Below, one piece after another: positions 35,104 through 48,386 of a stretch of DNA of 64,000 bases; the stretch's first letter is position 1; every line of letters begins with the position of its first letter. Below the pieces are notes generated by a model. The model had not been told where the DNA came from. It saw only the letters and a list, made by a program, of their open reading frames with translations, and did not search any database. A program made the position numbers and the translations under genes. This DNA is from Unio delphinus (lineage: Eukaryota > Mollusca > Bivalvia > Unionida > Unionidae), in NCBI GenBank assembly GCA_029339505.1, contig JAQISU010000123.1:6747501-6811500 (forward strand), given 5' to 3'.

Positions 35104-35516
35104 TGTTCTGGAAATAAATGCTTGAAATTTGAATAGTATTAGTCATTTTATGTATTTTATATGATCTTAGCTCATACTGAAACAAGGACTTACACAGTCA
35201 CACCTTTATTATTACATTATTACATAACTGGTGCCTGACCACTTAAGTGGGTAATTTGCGGTATTGGAAAATGTACACAAAATGTCAGCATCATGTTTTG
35301 AGGTGATTGTTCATGCAATTACTTTATCAGTAAAGATCATATTAAATTACTTGGACTAAGGTCAACTGTATTCAGCACCAAACAAAAGAGAAGGTGACCA
35401 TGATATTGTACAATATCCCTAGTCGGAGAAGTTCAAGTTAAAATGAGTAGTTTGTGAAGATTTATAATATCACTAATCAAAGCAGTGCTCAAAGAAACAC
35501 ATTTTGGGGCACAGGG
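35104..35516. other. Short spacer between piggyBac element and AACCGGTT array
   Basis: AT-rich. Only an AATAAA at 35113-35118 stands out. Confidence 0.45.
35113..35118 (+). promoter_or_regulatory. AATAAA just beyond the piggyBac right end
   Basis: It lies 10 nt after the right-hand TTAA of the piggyBac element. With the element removed it would sit about 240 nt after the CENPK stop, a sensible place for the original poly(A) signal. That role is inference. Confidence 0.35.
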
Positions 35517-37540
35517 ATGGTAAATTTAAAACTTTGGTTTAAACCGGTGAAAACTAGTCAAAAACTCACTTTTTCCATCAAATGTACTTTTACTAAACTG
35601 GTTATAATCAGTTTTGAACCAGGATCAGCTGGTAAAAACTGGTCTTTGAAGGATGGAACTCGTTTTGATCTGGTCAAAACCAGTCCAAAACTCACTTTTT
35701 CTATCGAATGTGCTTTTACTAACCCAGTTTTGAACCAAGATCAGCCAGTTGGAACTAGTCTCAGAAGGATGGAACCAGTTTGATCTCAATGGAACTGGTT
35801 TTAACCGCTTTAAACTGGTCAAAACCAGTCAATAACTCACTTTTTTCATAAAATGTACTTTGACTAAATCAGTTCTAACCAGTTTTTTTAACCAGGATCA
35901 GCGTTACAGAACTGATTTTTAATGGTTTAAACCTGTAAAAACTATTTAAAAAACTTACTTATCCATAAAATGTATTTTGTGTAAACCGGTGTTGAACCAG
36001 GATCAGCTGATAGAACCAGTTTGATCCAGATGGAACCGGTTTTAACAGGTAAAAACCAGTCAAAAACTCACTTTATCCATAAAATCTACTTTGAGTAAAC
36101 TGGCTTTAACTGGTTTTGTACCAGGACCAGCTGCATAGAACTGGTTTGATCTGGAAGGAACTGGTTGCAACCGGTTTAAACCAGTAAAAACTTTAACAGT
36201 AACTAACTTTTTTCATAAAATGTACATTTTACTAAACTGGTTCTAAACAGTTTTGAACCTTGATCAGCTGTTTAGAACCGCTCTGAGAAGGATGGAACCA
36301 GTTTTTTAAGTGGTTTAAACTGATCAAAACCAGTCAAAAACTGACTTTTCCATAAAATGTATTTTCATTAAACCGGTTCTAACCAGTTTTGAACCAGGAT
36401 CAGCCAGTTAGAACTGGTCTCAGAAGGATGGAGCCGGTTTGATCCAGATGGAACCAGTTTAAACCAGTCGAAACCAATCAAAACTCACTTTTTCCATAAT
36501 ATGTACTTTCATAGGATCACTAGGTTAGAATCAGTCTCAGAAGGATGGAACCGGTTTGGTGTTTTCTAAACCGGTAAAAGCCAGTCAAAAACTCACTTTT
36601 TCCATAAAATGTACCTTGACTAAACAGGTTCTAACTTTTGAACCAAGATCGGTATGTTAGAACCGGTCTCACAAGGATGGAACCAGTTTGATCCGGATGG
36701 AACTGGTTTTAACCAGTTTAAACCAGTCAAAAACTCACTTTTTCTATAAAATGTACTTTGACTAGACCGGTTTTAATTGGTTTTGAACCGGGATCAGCTG
36801 GATGGATGGAACCGGTCTGATCCCGATGGAACCAGTTTTAACCAGGTTTAACCGGTATAAACCAGTCATAACTCACTTTTTCAATAAAATGTACTTTCAC
36901 TAAACCAGTTCCAACCGGTTTTTAACCAGGATCAGTAGGTTAGAACCGGTCCCAAAGATGGAACCGGTTTGATCTGGTTTAAACCGGTCGAAACCAGTCC
37001 AAAACTCTTTTTTCCATAAAATATACTTTTAGTTCTTTTCGGTTTTGAACCAGGATCAGCCGGTTAGAACCATTCTCAGAAGGATGGAACCAGTTTGATC
37101 CTGACAACCGGTTTTAACCAGTTTAACCCGGTGAAAACCAGTCAAAACTCACTTTTCCATAAAATGTTCTTTGACTAAATGGGTTCTAACCGCTTTCGAA
37201 CCAGGATCAGCCTGTTGGAACTGGTCTCGGAAGGAGGAAACCGGTCAAAATCTCACTTTTTCTATAAAATGTACTTTGACTAGACCGGTTCTAATCGGTT
37301 TTGCACCAGGAACAGCCGGTTGGAACTGGTCTCAGAAAGATGGAACTGGTTTAAACCGGTCAAAGGCTCACTTTTTCCATAAAATGTACTTTGACTTAAC
37401 CGGTTTTGAACCAGGATCAGCCGGTTAGAACCGGTCTCAGAAGTATGGAACCGGTTTGATCCCGATGGAACCGGTTGAAATCGGCCAAAACCAGTCAAAA
37501 ACTCACTTTTTCCATAAAATGTACTTCGACTAAACAATTT
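35517..37540. repeat. Tandem array of about 16 units packed with AACCGGTT-like octamers
   Basis: A landmark 'actcactttttccataaaatgtact' (variants) recurs about 16 times between 35565 and 37525, spaced roughly 105-145 bp. Between landmarks each unit holds several palindromic or near-palindromic octamers AACCGGTT, AACCAGTT or AACTGGTT, plus 'gaaccaggatcagc' and 'ctcagaaggatggaacc'. Units vary in length and are diverged, so the array is old. Short frames on both strands (for example 37171-37428) are by-products. Confidence 0.92.
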
Positions 37541-37545
37541 CTAAC

Positions 37546-39770
37546 ATAGGGTTTTCATTTTGTATTTGTAGTTTATGACAGGTGAAAGTAGGGTTAGTGA
37601 GCTAGAGCTCGATAGTACGATGCTACTGTTACGACTTTATGGTCTTGAAATAAGTAACAGAAAAGAGTGAAAAAAGTGTAAAACAACCGTATATCTGAGA
37701 CTTTAAAACCTCTTCATTTTTAGGAGTTGAAGGCATGAGCCTAACGTTTATACATTTACACATAAGCTAAATCTGCAATTTATTTCGAGTTGGGATTGAA
37801 AATGGGATGCTTCTTTGTTGACTGCCTGTAAGAGTTAGATTCTCATAAACATCTAAAACTCGTGGTTCAGAGGTCACGAGAAATGGATTAATCTGTTCTA
37901 GTACTAATAAACTTTAATCAGGCATATGGCATATACCGAATCTTTAGACGCCTAGTTACAGGAAAATATTCAAAAAAGCTCTATGATGTCCAAAATGAAT
38001 AAACAGGAGGGTTTGAGCCAGTTCAGGATAAAAGGCACCAGTTGGACAAGAAACTTATTTTAATACGTCAGTTTAACACTTACAGGCATGATTTGTACAA
38101 ACAAAATTGTTTTTGTTCGTGTCTTTCATGTAAAATTATGTTTCTGCAATAGGTCATTGTTGGATGAAAATTGAACAAACAACTGTCCAGCGAGATCTGA
38201 AGAGCATCAATGTGTGCCGAACAATTTGGTTCACTTTCAGATTTCCGAAAGCTGCATTTCCGTTATGCGTGCGGTTCATCTCAGTTCCCATCACAGAGAG
38301 GACACACTATTGCCGAAAGGTTAATTTAAAAAAAAAATAAATGTATGTTAAATTCCATTACTATTAGTATCGTGCGTTGTAAAAATAAAATAATTTTTCC
38401 TCAAAATTGTATAGAATTGTGATTAGGGTTTGTTGCATCTCATTTAACTAGTGAATAAATATGCACGTTGTAAAAACCCAGTCTGTTTTTTTGAGCCTTA
38501 CTTTAAGCAGTTATCCTTGCCAGGGATCAGTGTTGTACGGTGTTTGCTATATGTGTGTTGCTATAATGTTTTGTATGCAATCCATGTGTTATTGTTTGGA
38601 CGGCATTTATAAAGATCAAATCTTCATTCGAATTGTCTTTATTTAGTAGGGCTATCTAAAAGAAAACTAAATATAGTCTGGTAGGGGACAGTACTCATAA
38701 TATCAATTCCCCTTTTACAATGATTTTCTATTTCTTTAATTTTATAAAGAAAATTAAAGAAAATGAAAAATAATTGCACACAAAAAATAGAAATGAAATA
38801 AATCGGATGCATGTATGTTATGTGTTGTTTACCATCTCTTAGTTTTTAGTATTTCTTTTGACTTGTATCCCCAGTGTTATTGTATTTGTTATGTTCTTTT
38901 CTATTGACCGCCCGTTGGGTTGAAGAGCTGAGGGTGGGTGAGGTGAGTGACTTCAGGAGGGGGTGAAGGAGTTTGAATGACTCGCGCTTATGAGTGCAGT
39001 ATATCCATCCGACAAAACAATTTCCCATATAAATGCAGTAACATTTTTATTAAATGTTCATTTTTTTATTCAAACTAATGCTTAATGCTTATACAAACAA
39101 AATGCAATACAAGAAAGAAAGTAACTGCCGAATTCAAAAACTAAATACACAAGCGCAGATTCTTCATTATACAACAACAGTATTATTGAAGTGCACATAA
39201 CATCGGCCGGATAAATCTGAATTTAGTCGGGCGCAAGGCATATCTTTCAAATAAAAATGACGTTTTTTACGGTCACATTGTGGATGAATACGCATTGCAA
39301 CAACTTTTTCAATTGACCTGGAATGAAAAGGGTTTGGTATTTGCAATTTCGTGATTATGGACTTGATTTATCTGTGTAAATTCTACATGAAATAAATCAG
39401 AATGAGGCAGCGAAGGAGAAGTGTGTTGACATATGTTCTGTCATTGAATGTTTGAAATCAAAATGTGGGGAAAATATGAAGTCATTCAATTGCGATTATC
39501 CAAACATGGCTATCTAATTTAATGATTGTTTCGATTTAAGTGCAGTAAGGATAATTTGATTGCACTTGGAATATAATCAAACTTACAGTACAGACTCGAA
39601 ATGAGTAAGCATGATTAAAACCCTATGACAGGGCTCATGTAATTCGGATTTGCAGAACTAAGAAAGTACATTTTCAGGATGTAAAACTGTAAGTATATTT
39701 TTGCCTTTCTTAGTATCAGGTAAAGAAGACAGTCTATATCTTATCACTCGCATGTTATTTGTAAGGACCC
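37546..39770. other. Unassigned region after the array
   Basis: No gene recognised. A perfect 11-bp hairpin (tctttaatttt ... aaaattaaaga) lies at about 38738-38765. The frames at 38461 and 38846 are short and featureless. Confidence 0.45.
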
Positions 39771-39774
39771 TGAC

Positions 39775-41230
39775 TGGCAGAGGCAGATGCTCTATCTGCT
39801 CGGGAAATGGACACACCCGCCCAAACACGAGTCTCTTGCTGCCTTGCAGGTTGGCTTTGGTTCGCCAAAGGCTAAGAGAGTAAACCCTATAAGAAAATCT
39901 GGTGTGGTGACCCTAAGGGAGCTGGACAATGAACTACACCCACTTCTGGCAACTATTTGGTCTGCAGAGGGATGGGCTCCGCCAGAAGACTTCTGCCCAT
40001 GACACACTAATAATGCTGAACAAATCTGAAGTTACCATACCGGTCGGTCGTCGCCTGGGTCAACAAAGACCGTGTCCGTTATTGTCCAGCAGGACGGAGG
40101 TGACAAGTGTGTTACTGATACTTTGCATAAAATAAGAGCGAGAGACAACATCGCCATCGCCACCTGGAACATTATAACTCTGGTGCAAATTGAAGACTCC
40201 AAGAGTTGACACATGAACTGGAACACTATACTTGGCACATGCTGAGACTGTGAAGCCTGATGGAAAGCCCTAGGAGAACACGAAACTGATTGTGGGCATA
40301 TATTCTATTTCCTTGTAAACAATGCCATCAAGGGATATGTGATTGAGTATCTAGCAGAATCATCTCCATTCCTCTGAAAGCATCTCCAGTTAACATCACA
40401 ATTATCCAAGTCTATGCTCCAACTACCGATCATGATTATGAAGAAATCGAGAGATTTTACAACAAAACTCAGGGTATTCTAAGCATGATCAGTAAAATAG
40501 ACATCATTATCATACAAGGAGACTGTAATGCAATGACAAAGTTGTCAAAGATGCTCTAAAGGATTGATGGTCATTGTGGACCTTCTTGCAATGATCTTAC
40601 AATGAAAGATGGAGACAGCTGAACGAATTCGCAAGGTTTAACAACCTGGTACTAATCAACACCCTGGGCCAACATAAAGCTTCACGATGATGGACATGGC
40701 ACGCACCAAACATAAACCATCATAACCAGAGGGACCACAAGTGGTTTAAAACCGTTACCAATCTGATATCAGCAGAGAAAAAACAAGGACGTTCCCATAT
40801 GCTGATGTTGGGAGTGATCACGACCTCATGATTATGAACTTACGAGTGAGGCTGAACAAGCCAAAGAACATCAGGCTCATATTCAACCTTGAACAACTGA
40901 AGGACTCTAGCATCTGCAAGTCATTGCAAGCCACAATTGGGGGAAAATTTGCTCCATTCCTTGTGATGGATGTTGATGTTCAAGTGATGACATACACTTT
41001 TAACACAGTCATGACAACCGCTGCAAAGGTCATCATTGTCCTCTATCGCCCAAAGAAAATCCCTTTGTTACAGAAGAAATTCTGAATTTGTGTGATGTCC
41101 AAAGAGACATCAAAAATACCCGACACACAACATGGGCAAAGGAATACCGAGAAATAAACAAGAATATCGGAAAAACCTTGAAGAAACCAAAAGAAGGTTG
41201 GATTGGACAAAAGTATCTGACTCCTTCATA
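39775..41230 (+). pseudogene. Decayed LINE: endonuclease domain and linker
   Basis: Pieces of one non-LTR retrotransposon ORF2 occur in order with several frameshifts and stops: RDNIAIATWN (about 40141), VNITIIQVYAPTTDHDYEEI (about 40390), IIIQGDCNA (about 40507, the G-D-x-N catalytic motif), NLVLINTLGQHKAS (about 40640), IMNLRVRLNKPKNIRL (40828 onward) and the linker LQATIGGKFAP...EEILNLCDVQRDIK...EYREINK. This is the endonuclease-to-RT linker order of the CFDP2-like/RTE-type LINEs familiar from animal genomes. It breaks off at a TA repeat (about 41229) before the reverse transcriptase. Confidence 0.85.
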
Positions 41231-41584
41231 TATATATATATACGATCTTGATATTGACTTTTAGAATTACAAAGCTCCCTTTTAACGTCATTTCACCTTT
41301 ACCGATCAAACACCTTTCACAATTATCGATAAAATAATCGACAAAACATGACACAATTTGTAACTAATTACAATAAACAATTCATGATCTGGTCAATATC
41401 TCAAAAACGGTAACAATGAGTCCATCAGTTTACGTATTAGCGAAAATTAAAGTACTGTAGTATAAGAATAAATAATCACTGTAAATGATAGAATAACATG
41501 CTGAGCATTCCTGTTATATAAACGAAGAAAAAATAGAATGTATTGATATATTGTCTGATATAACGGCACGCTGAATGTAAATAC

Positions 41585-41587
<3 letters not shown>

Positions 41588-41645
<58 letters not shown>
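41588..41645. repeat. (GA)n microsatellite
   Basis: About 29 uninterrupted GA units. Confidence 0.98.
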
Positions 41646-41649
<4 letters not shown>

Positions 41650-41699
41650 ATTATGGGGTTTGTAATGATATATTAATAGTAATGCAAAAATTTCTAGGG

Positions 41700-42120
41700 C
41701 TGAAATGTCCCTGCACGTCCATATTTCGGCCAACACTCAGTGGGCAATGATCTCCTAGTAAGTAATAAGTTACACTGAAATTGTTTTATGATTAGCTCTA
41801 GTTATAGCAAGCCATTGTTTGTAGCACCACTCTTAGTTAAATTCTTAAGCTCAGCAAAATGATTTCAGATTTTTACCTTGGGAATATTAAGAAACAATCG
41901 GTTGTTGGGTTTGCTGAATTTTTTAAGACTACACTGAGGATGGACAATACTTTTATCATTGTCAGCGATATTGTTAGCGTGTGACGATTTCGAGGGGAGA
42001 AGCAAGGTTTTACCCGCAGTTGATCACAAAATAATTGCCTCCCCTGATAAAGCGAACTACATGGTCGTAATACAAACTCACTTTATCAAGAACGAATATC
42101 ACTTTTTGTTTGTTATGGTT
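41700..42120. other. Unassigned stretch
   Basis: A 67-residue plus frame at 41959-42162 (opening MSAILLACDDFEGRSKVLP) runs into the SINE. No family is recognised and no clear splice sites bracket it. Confidence 0.3.
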
Positions 42121-42123
42121 AGA

Positions 42124-42428
42124 GTTTTTAAGGTAGCTTTTAATAATTTTTTAGTCAATTAGCTACGAAGTCTGCAGTGAGGCAGTTTATGGTGATGTCT
42201 AGCACTGGGGCATCATGCCGCCAACATGTAGCATGATGTCCCACCCAGTCATATTATCCTGATACCAGGCCGACCAGTCCTAACACTAACCTCTTAATAC
42301 CGAGCGCTAAGCGAGGCAGCTGTTTGTACCATTTTTGTAAGTCTTTGGTATGACTTGGCCGGGATCGAACCCACGACCTTCCGGTTCCACGGCGGACGTT
42401 CTAACCACTAAACCACCGGAGCAGTTCA
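42124..42428 (-). mobile_element. SINE family A
   Basis: Complete copy on the minus strand: A box ggtggtttagtggttagaac, B box gggttcgatccc, family body and tail 'actaaaaaattattaaaagc'. Confidence 0.9.
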
Positions 42429-44533
42429 ATTGTTGCAACGTGCATGCAGTTACGTTGATCATCATATACCAAACTCCAGCCTAACTTGCTATACCTGCAT
42501 TGGCTTTGATTATGAATATATTCAGTGTATCGTTTGATGTTTGATAATTATAGGTTATATACTGATGTTGATATATATCATTTCATCAGGTACTGATGCT
42601 TTCATTTTCAGGCATGCAATTAACTATTTCTATCAGCGACGGAGAAGAGGAATCTTGCATGCGTAGTTATTTTGGTCGATGACGGAAGTATAAACGGATT
42701 TTGTGTTACGAATCTGACAAGGTCAGTTGACAGGAATAGATTAATCTAAATTTATGGTTATTCTGATCTCTTGTTGCCTTATGGTATTTCCGGCTTGGGC
42801 CAAACCGAGTCAGATTTAGAATTGTTTAAACTTGTGTTTTAAATTTAATAAAACTCACTACCGTGTTATTCTATTTTTTTCTAATTTGACTAATTCTCAG
42901 ACTCCACCTCTTTACCACCAGCTGTTAATCAGTTGTTATTTCTTCAAAAATTCAATGAACCGCATATCAGAATATCATCCTTATCCAATTTCCTGCTGGC
43001 ATTTAAATTGAATCCTTATAAGGTATCACTTAATAGTTTTATATTTGACACCTCCCTAATTTTTAAGGTAGAAAGCATGAAAATAATCATTTCTAATCTA
43101 GCATTTATAAATCATACAGAAACTAAATTTGTTATATGGTTCAGATTTACATTGAGGTAGGCTTGAAAATAGCTCGGCTTTTTGGGTGACTGCCGGTCAC
43201 AGTTAGTTGTCTGAAGAAAATTCACCAGATAAACTGTCCAGTAAGACCTTAAGAACCGGTGGCATTTTCTCAGTCTTGTCCAATTTTAATCACTGTGCCA
43301 ACAATAATTTCCTTATTACCTCCATGTCTTGAATTTGACATAGTTTGCTATTCCAAACATACACTAACTATATATTTTTGTTAGTACTTATTAAGTTTCA
43401 TGCAAGGTGATGTAATTGAAGTATTTCATGTACTTATTTAGTTTACCATTATCACTGCATGTTTAGTATATTTTCCTAATTTTATGATAATTGCCTTATT
43501 TTAATGCTTTTACATACATATCTACACATGATGTAATGTGTCAGCACATATATTTCGTGTTATTTACAGTAAATTAAGTTATAATAACTATTTATATTAC
43601 AAGTTTATGGTTTTACTTTCTTGTAGTCCTCAAGATGTATAGGAGCACACTGTCACAGATTAAAAAACCGAGTGGATTTTGGATTAATGAATAACTCAAA
43701 CACAATGTGTGAAAGATGAAAATGTATGAACTTAATTAGTAAAGAAATATATAATGTATAAATACAATGATTCTCATACGCTCAACATACAATTGATCCA
43801 ATTACTCTATAACTAACATTCATACACTGAAAATAAACCAAAAATATTATATCAATCTGAAATACAGATTCAAGAAACCTCGTTTAAAATAATAGTATGA
43901 ACTTGTATTCACATAATTTCACGTATAGACTAGGATTGACTTTGAAATAATCTCAAGGTATTGCAATACTTTTCAAATGTTCTGCACTGTGAGTGAGATT
44001 CACAAATCTCCTGGAAGAAAACTAAGGTTAAAAATAATCTACTGTAAATACAAATGTACCAATTGAAACAACAATTGGACCAAACATGTACTTCTTGACT
44101 CATTCACTGATACACCGCACAGTTTCACCAAGTTCTTGGGTTGGCCCACACTTGTATCATACATACACACACGTACAGACAGCATATAGCACCTTTGAAT
44201 TAGCTACGTTCGCCATGTTGATTGCAGTTTTGGCGAGTTATGCGAAACGGATGTCTCGTTTTACGTTGTGTTTTTTCTCCTCCATGTATGTACTTTACAT
44301 GATTTTATGTTTGCTTTAGTTTTGATTCTATGCAGGTTACAATCACTAACAAGACAAACGTCTCTAAATAGCAACAGTTTCAGCAACATTGTGTGATGGC
44401 CAGTGAAATATATAGATGCAAAAGTGACCTTCTTAGTAAAACACATTAATCATATATATTTTTTTATCAACAGATGGGATGAATCTATGTTTAAAATTTC
44501 ATTGGTTAAGTTTTCCAAATGATGTGGCTCAAT

Positions 44534-44575
<42 letters not shown>

Positions 44576-47500
44576 TTTTTATCAGTTTATAAATGCTGTG
44601 CATCGTTCATTTTTTGTGAAGTACTTAGCACGCGCATTTTGCAGTTTATTTACAAGAGAATCAGCTGGGCTTCTTTTGGCTATCACTATCTTTTCGTAAA
44701 TAGTACTATTTTGCTGTGAAATATTATTGATATCACCAGGTACTAATACTACAGGATATATTAGCTATGTAAGACGATGACCTTTGCTTGTTATAAGGAA
44801 ATTGTGGGTTTAAGTGTGGAAAGTAAAATAAAACTTGCATTTTGAAACTTGTATAAATTTCATTGTAGCAACCTCATATTTACGCAGCCAAGTATGTGTT
44901 AGTTTCCTGCAACTGGGGAAACTCTGGAATTATTAACATGTAAACTTGACACCTTATGAAAAAAACTTAGTCATTCTCATCTTTTAATCTTTTGGAAAAA
45001 CTAATGAGCACGATATTGCTTGGAACAGAAAGTTTATAAACGGTTTCCTGAATGGTGTCCCCCCCCATTGTTTAATGATGATCTCTAAGTTATTGGGGCC
45101 ACATCTGTACTGGATGAGTATATGTGCATTTCCTTTCCATTACAAATTCTTTCTCATGATTATCATTGGGGGTATGCCACCATACACTCTACTATTGAAG
45201 CATTGTTGTAATCGTCGAGTTATATTTTTTTTCAATTACCGAAGGCATTCCACAAATATCAATAAAATAATCTCCAGACTAGATTGCTCACTATTAATAG
45301 CGAATAAGTGTTTCCATCATTTGATTTAATGAAATTGTTGTATATTGGATCAATAGTCTCATCTTATTATGTTGTTGTAATCGTCCTTGCCCGATGCTTT
45401 GTTGCTATTTTACTGTTATTCAAGTTTAGAAATATTAGGATCCTTGTATAATAGATATGCAGTTTGTCCTTGATAAAGATATTGGGATTTTGCTCAGAAC
45501 TGACTTCGATACCGAAGATCAGAAATGCAGGTATTATCTTCGGATTTTCCTCATTATCAAATGTATTCAAGAACCTAATGAAACAAGCTTACACGGCAAG
45601 TCTGATAATATCTGTTGTGAAACATTCATTAGATCAACGAATCTGATGTAAAGAAAATTCATTAATATATGCACGAGGCTGAAATTTGATGATATTAACA
45701 TTCAGATTGAATCTGAGCAAACTCTTATCAGAAATGAAACCTATTGAGTGTTCGAAAACATGTATTTATGGTCGGTCATACAGTAAGGATAATTAACACT
45801 TAGCTAGGGTCATTTGAAAAACCAGGAACAAAATACCAGCGTTTTTGCTTCAAATCATACGTATTTGTACCTGTGCATTAACATTTGGCTTAATATTGTT
45901 TATCGGCAACATTTTGTTAATTGACATCTAAATACAAAATGAATCCTTTGAAATAATTGATATTTTACTGAGGAATGAGTTTTTCTTTAATTAAAATAAA
46001 ATCTTTTCCACCTATTAGCTACCGAGTGTTGAATCAAGCAATACAAATATAGTCAAAATAACTGCTGTGGTGGAAAGATGCCAGACTGGTACAATTTTTA
46101 TCTAGCAGCAAACTATCATCACTATAAATCTTGTATTCAATCCCCGTCTAATAATGACCATACATTCTGGAATGGTAGTGACAGAAAGATTTTCTAGACA
46201 GCCGTCTTGGCAGTTATATTGAACCTATGGTTCGCACCGTTTCAATTAGGATCGCCTACGTGAATATGTTGTTGATATATTTTTCATCTGCGAAAAATAG
46301 GCACAAAATATTATGAAAATGGTCCAGGCTAACTATATTCACGGTCAGATTGCATCTTTATCACTAATAATGAACTAGACATAATTTAAACATTTATGAT
46401 GATTGGCCTATGTCAGTAATACTTTCCACGTGGGAATGCCAATCTTGAATATCAAATTAACACCATCTCCATATTGCACCACTGTGCATCACAAAATGGC
46501 TTCTGTTGAAATGCACAATACCATGTTTTTTTCGAAGTCTAGATATGACAATAATTCAAAGAATTTTTCTTTGGCGGCTACATTAGATATGAGATTTGCA
46601 TTTTTATTTAGGATCAAGAAGATACGAGTATCCTTCGTTTGGTCAAAATCCTTTGTGATATATCAATCTGGTTAAAAAGGGGAGTGATAACAAAATTCAA
46701 AAGATGGCCACTGTGGATGCTATATTGTAACTCATATCGGTAACTTTTAATGTAGAACTAGAAATAATAAGAGAATGTTATTTAAAAATGTCTTATCAAT
46801 CGACTTTCAATCCAGGTGGAGTAGCGATAACAAAGGTTTCATGGTGGTTTCCGTGTCGACTAGATTGGAAGAGAAAATCGATAAAGTTTCTTTTAAAATC
46901 AGTTGGATGTTACATATTATGTCTTTTAGTGAAAAGGACAAAAATATGTCTATAACTTCATGAGATAAAGCAATAGCAATATTTCAAGGTGTATGTCAGA
47001 TTGGATGCCTCAATGTTATTATTTTCATTTAAGATCAACTATACCATAAAATGAATGTGTACTGTGCAATGGTTCATTCCAATCCCGTATGTTGCTTAGG
47101 AGAGGCAGCAGTAACAAATCTATCAGAAGGGACGGACGAATGACTATTTCACCCTTGTAGCCTACGAAAAGGCATTTGAGCTAACAACAAAACATGGATC
47201 TTACGATTGAAGAGTCCTACAAAAATACCCAGGCAATTGTGAGTAGACACTGTATGCCTGTCAAAATTATTACGTTCAGTTTTGTCCGGTTTCAGACTCA
47301 CAGTAATTTAAAAACATTTGCAAATTAGCTTGACAGCCAGCGTACAATCGTGTATGTACACTGAATGCAGCTTGTCACTGATGATTTTAAGTACACTTGA
47401 GAGAAGGAAATAATTTCCTATACTGATAAACAAAGTGGGAAACGCACTAGGATATGTTCAAGCGAAATGCACGAGGATATAGCGAAGTTAAAACACTTTT

Positions 47501-47960
47501 CTCTCTTATCAATATATATATTTGATTTAAAGGAAGATGAAGAAAATTTTAATATCCTGATTATACCACTTGATCTGAATAGGTATGTTATGATGAACGA
47601 AGTGGAATGATTTCCTTCAAAAGCCAATCTTCCCAACACATGCGTCCACTGGCCTAATAATAGTATAAAAGTGTCAAAATGACAGCTCGCCATTCGCAAA
47701 TTTAAAAACAAAAATGAAGTTCAAGAACCAAACTTAAGCCCATATAAAGAGATAAGGAATACTAGTATCATTACTGCTATGTTATTCTCAGATGTCATCA
47801 CTGTGATAATTACTTGGTATAATTACTGCCAAACGTTACTAAGATTACAATAACTAACAGCAAAAAAGAGCATCATTGATGAGCACGAGAGAGCGCAAAC
47901 ATCGTGTTATTGCTTTAAAATCTTCCCTGAAAAGCCCCGTTTCTTTCACTTTGATAATTA
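42429..47960. other. Gene-poor AT-rich region
   Basis: No recognisable exon, RNA gene or element apart from (GA)n at 44538-44575 and poly-C near 45060. All open frames are short (under 100 codons) and without domain features. Confidence 0.5.
44538..44575. repeat. (GA)n microsatellite, one interruption
   Basis: GA repeat with one AAA interruption. Confidence 0.95.
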
Positions 47961-48329
47961 ATGGATGCTGGTACTAAAGATAATTATGAAGATTACAAAA
48001 TGTTAACAGCCGCGTCGCGCCGAATCGTTGAACCCAAATTTTCGCAACAGAAAAAATGGTATGATAGTCCTTGTTGGCTTCATCTAAAGATATACTTGCA
48101 TCGTAAATTGAGCAGGTTACCAGAATATGACCCACGAATCACGTGTAGTCACAATTACAACAAGTTCGACATCGAGCGTAGCAATTGTTCCGCAAATAGC
48201 ATCTATAACTATAGGTACGCACCTTTAATTTGCAAGTCAAACGACTTTTTTAACGATTGCATCTCGTACATGTTGCTCCAATTCAATTATTTTCGAGTCA
48301 GTACCGTTCAGGGTTTATCAAATTTTGTA

Positions 48330-48377
<48 letters not shown>

Positions 48378-48386
48378 CCTCTTTGA
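47961..48386 (+). CDS. Unrecognised 141-codon open frame (doubtful)
   Basis: About 125 residues of mixed composition (opening MDAGTKDNYEDYKMLTAASR) followed by a run of tyrosines that is only the translation of the (ATT)n microsatellite. Seven cysteines, no signal peptide, no membrane segment, no family resemblance I can name. T at -3 of the ATG is a poor Kozak context. It could be an exon of a lineage-specific gene, a TE remnant, or chance; chance is most likely. Confidence 0.15.
48330..48377. repeat. (ATT)n microsatellite
   Basis: About 16 uninterrupted ATT units. Confidence 0.97.

Noticed and set aside
35517..37540. Array as a CRISPR or centromeric satellite
   Set aside because: Units are long, variable and internally repetitive, without a constant repeat and unique spacers; only 2 kb with no monomer regularity, so proximity to a centromere-protein gene is treated as coincidence.
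39787..40238. Overlapping short frames as separate genes
   Set aside because: They belong to the 5' part of the decayed LINE at 39775-41230.
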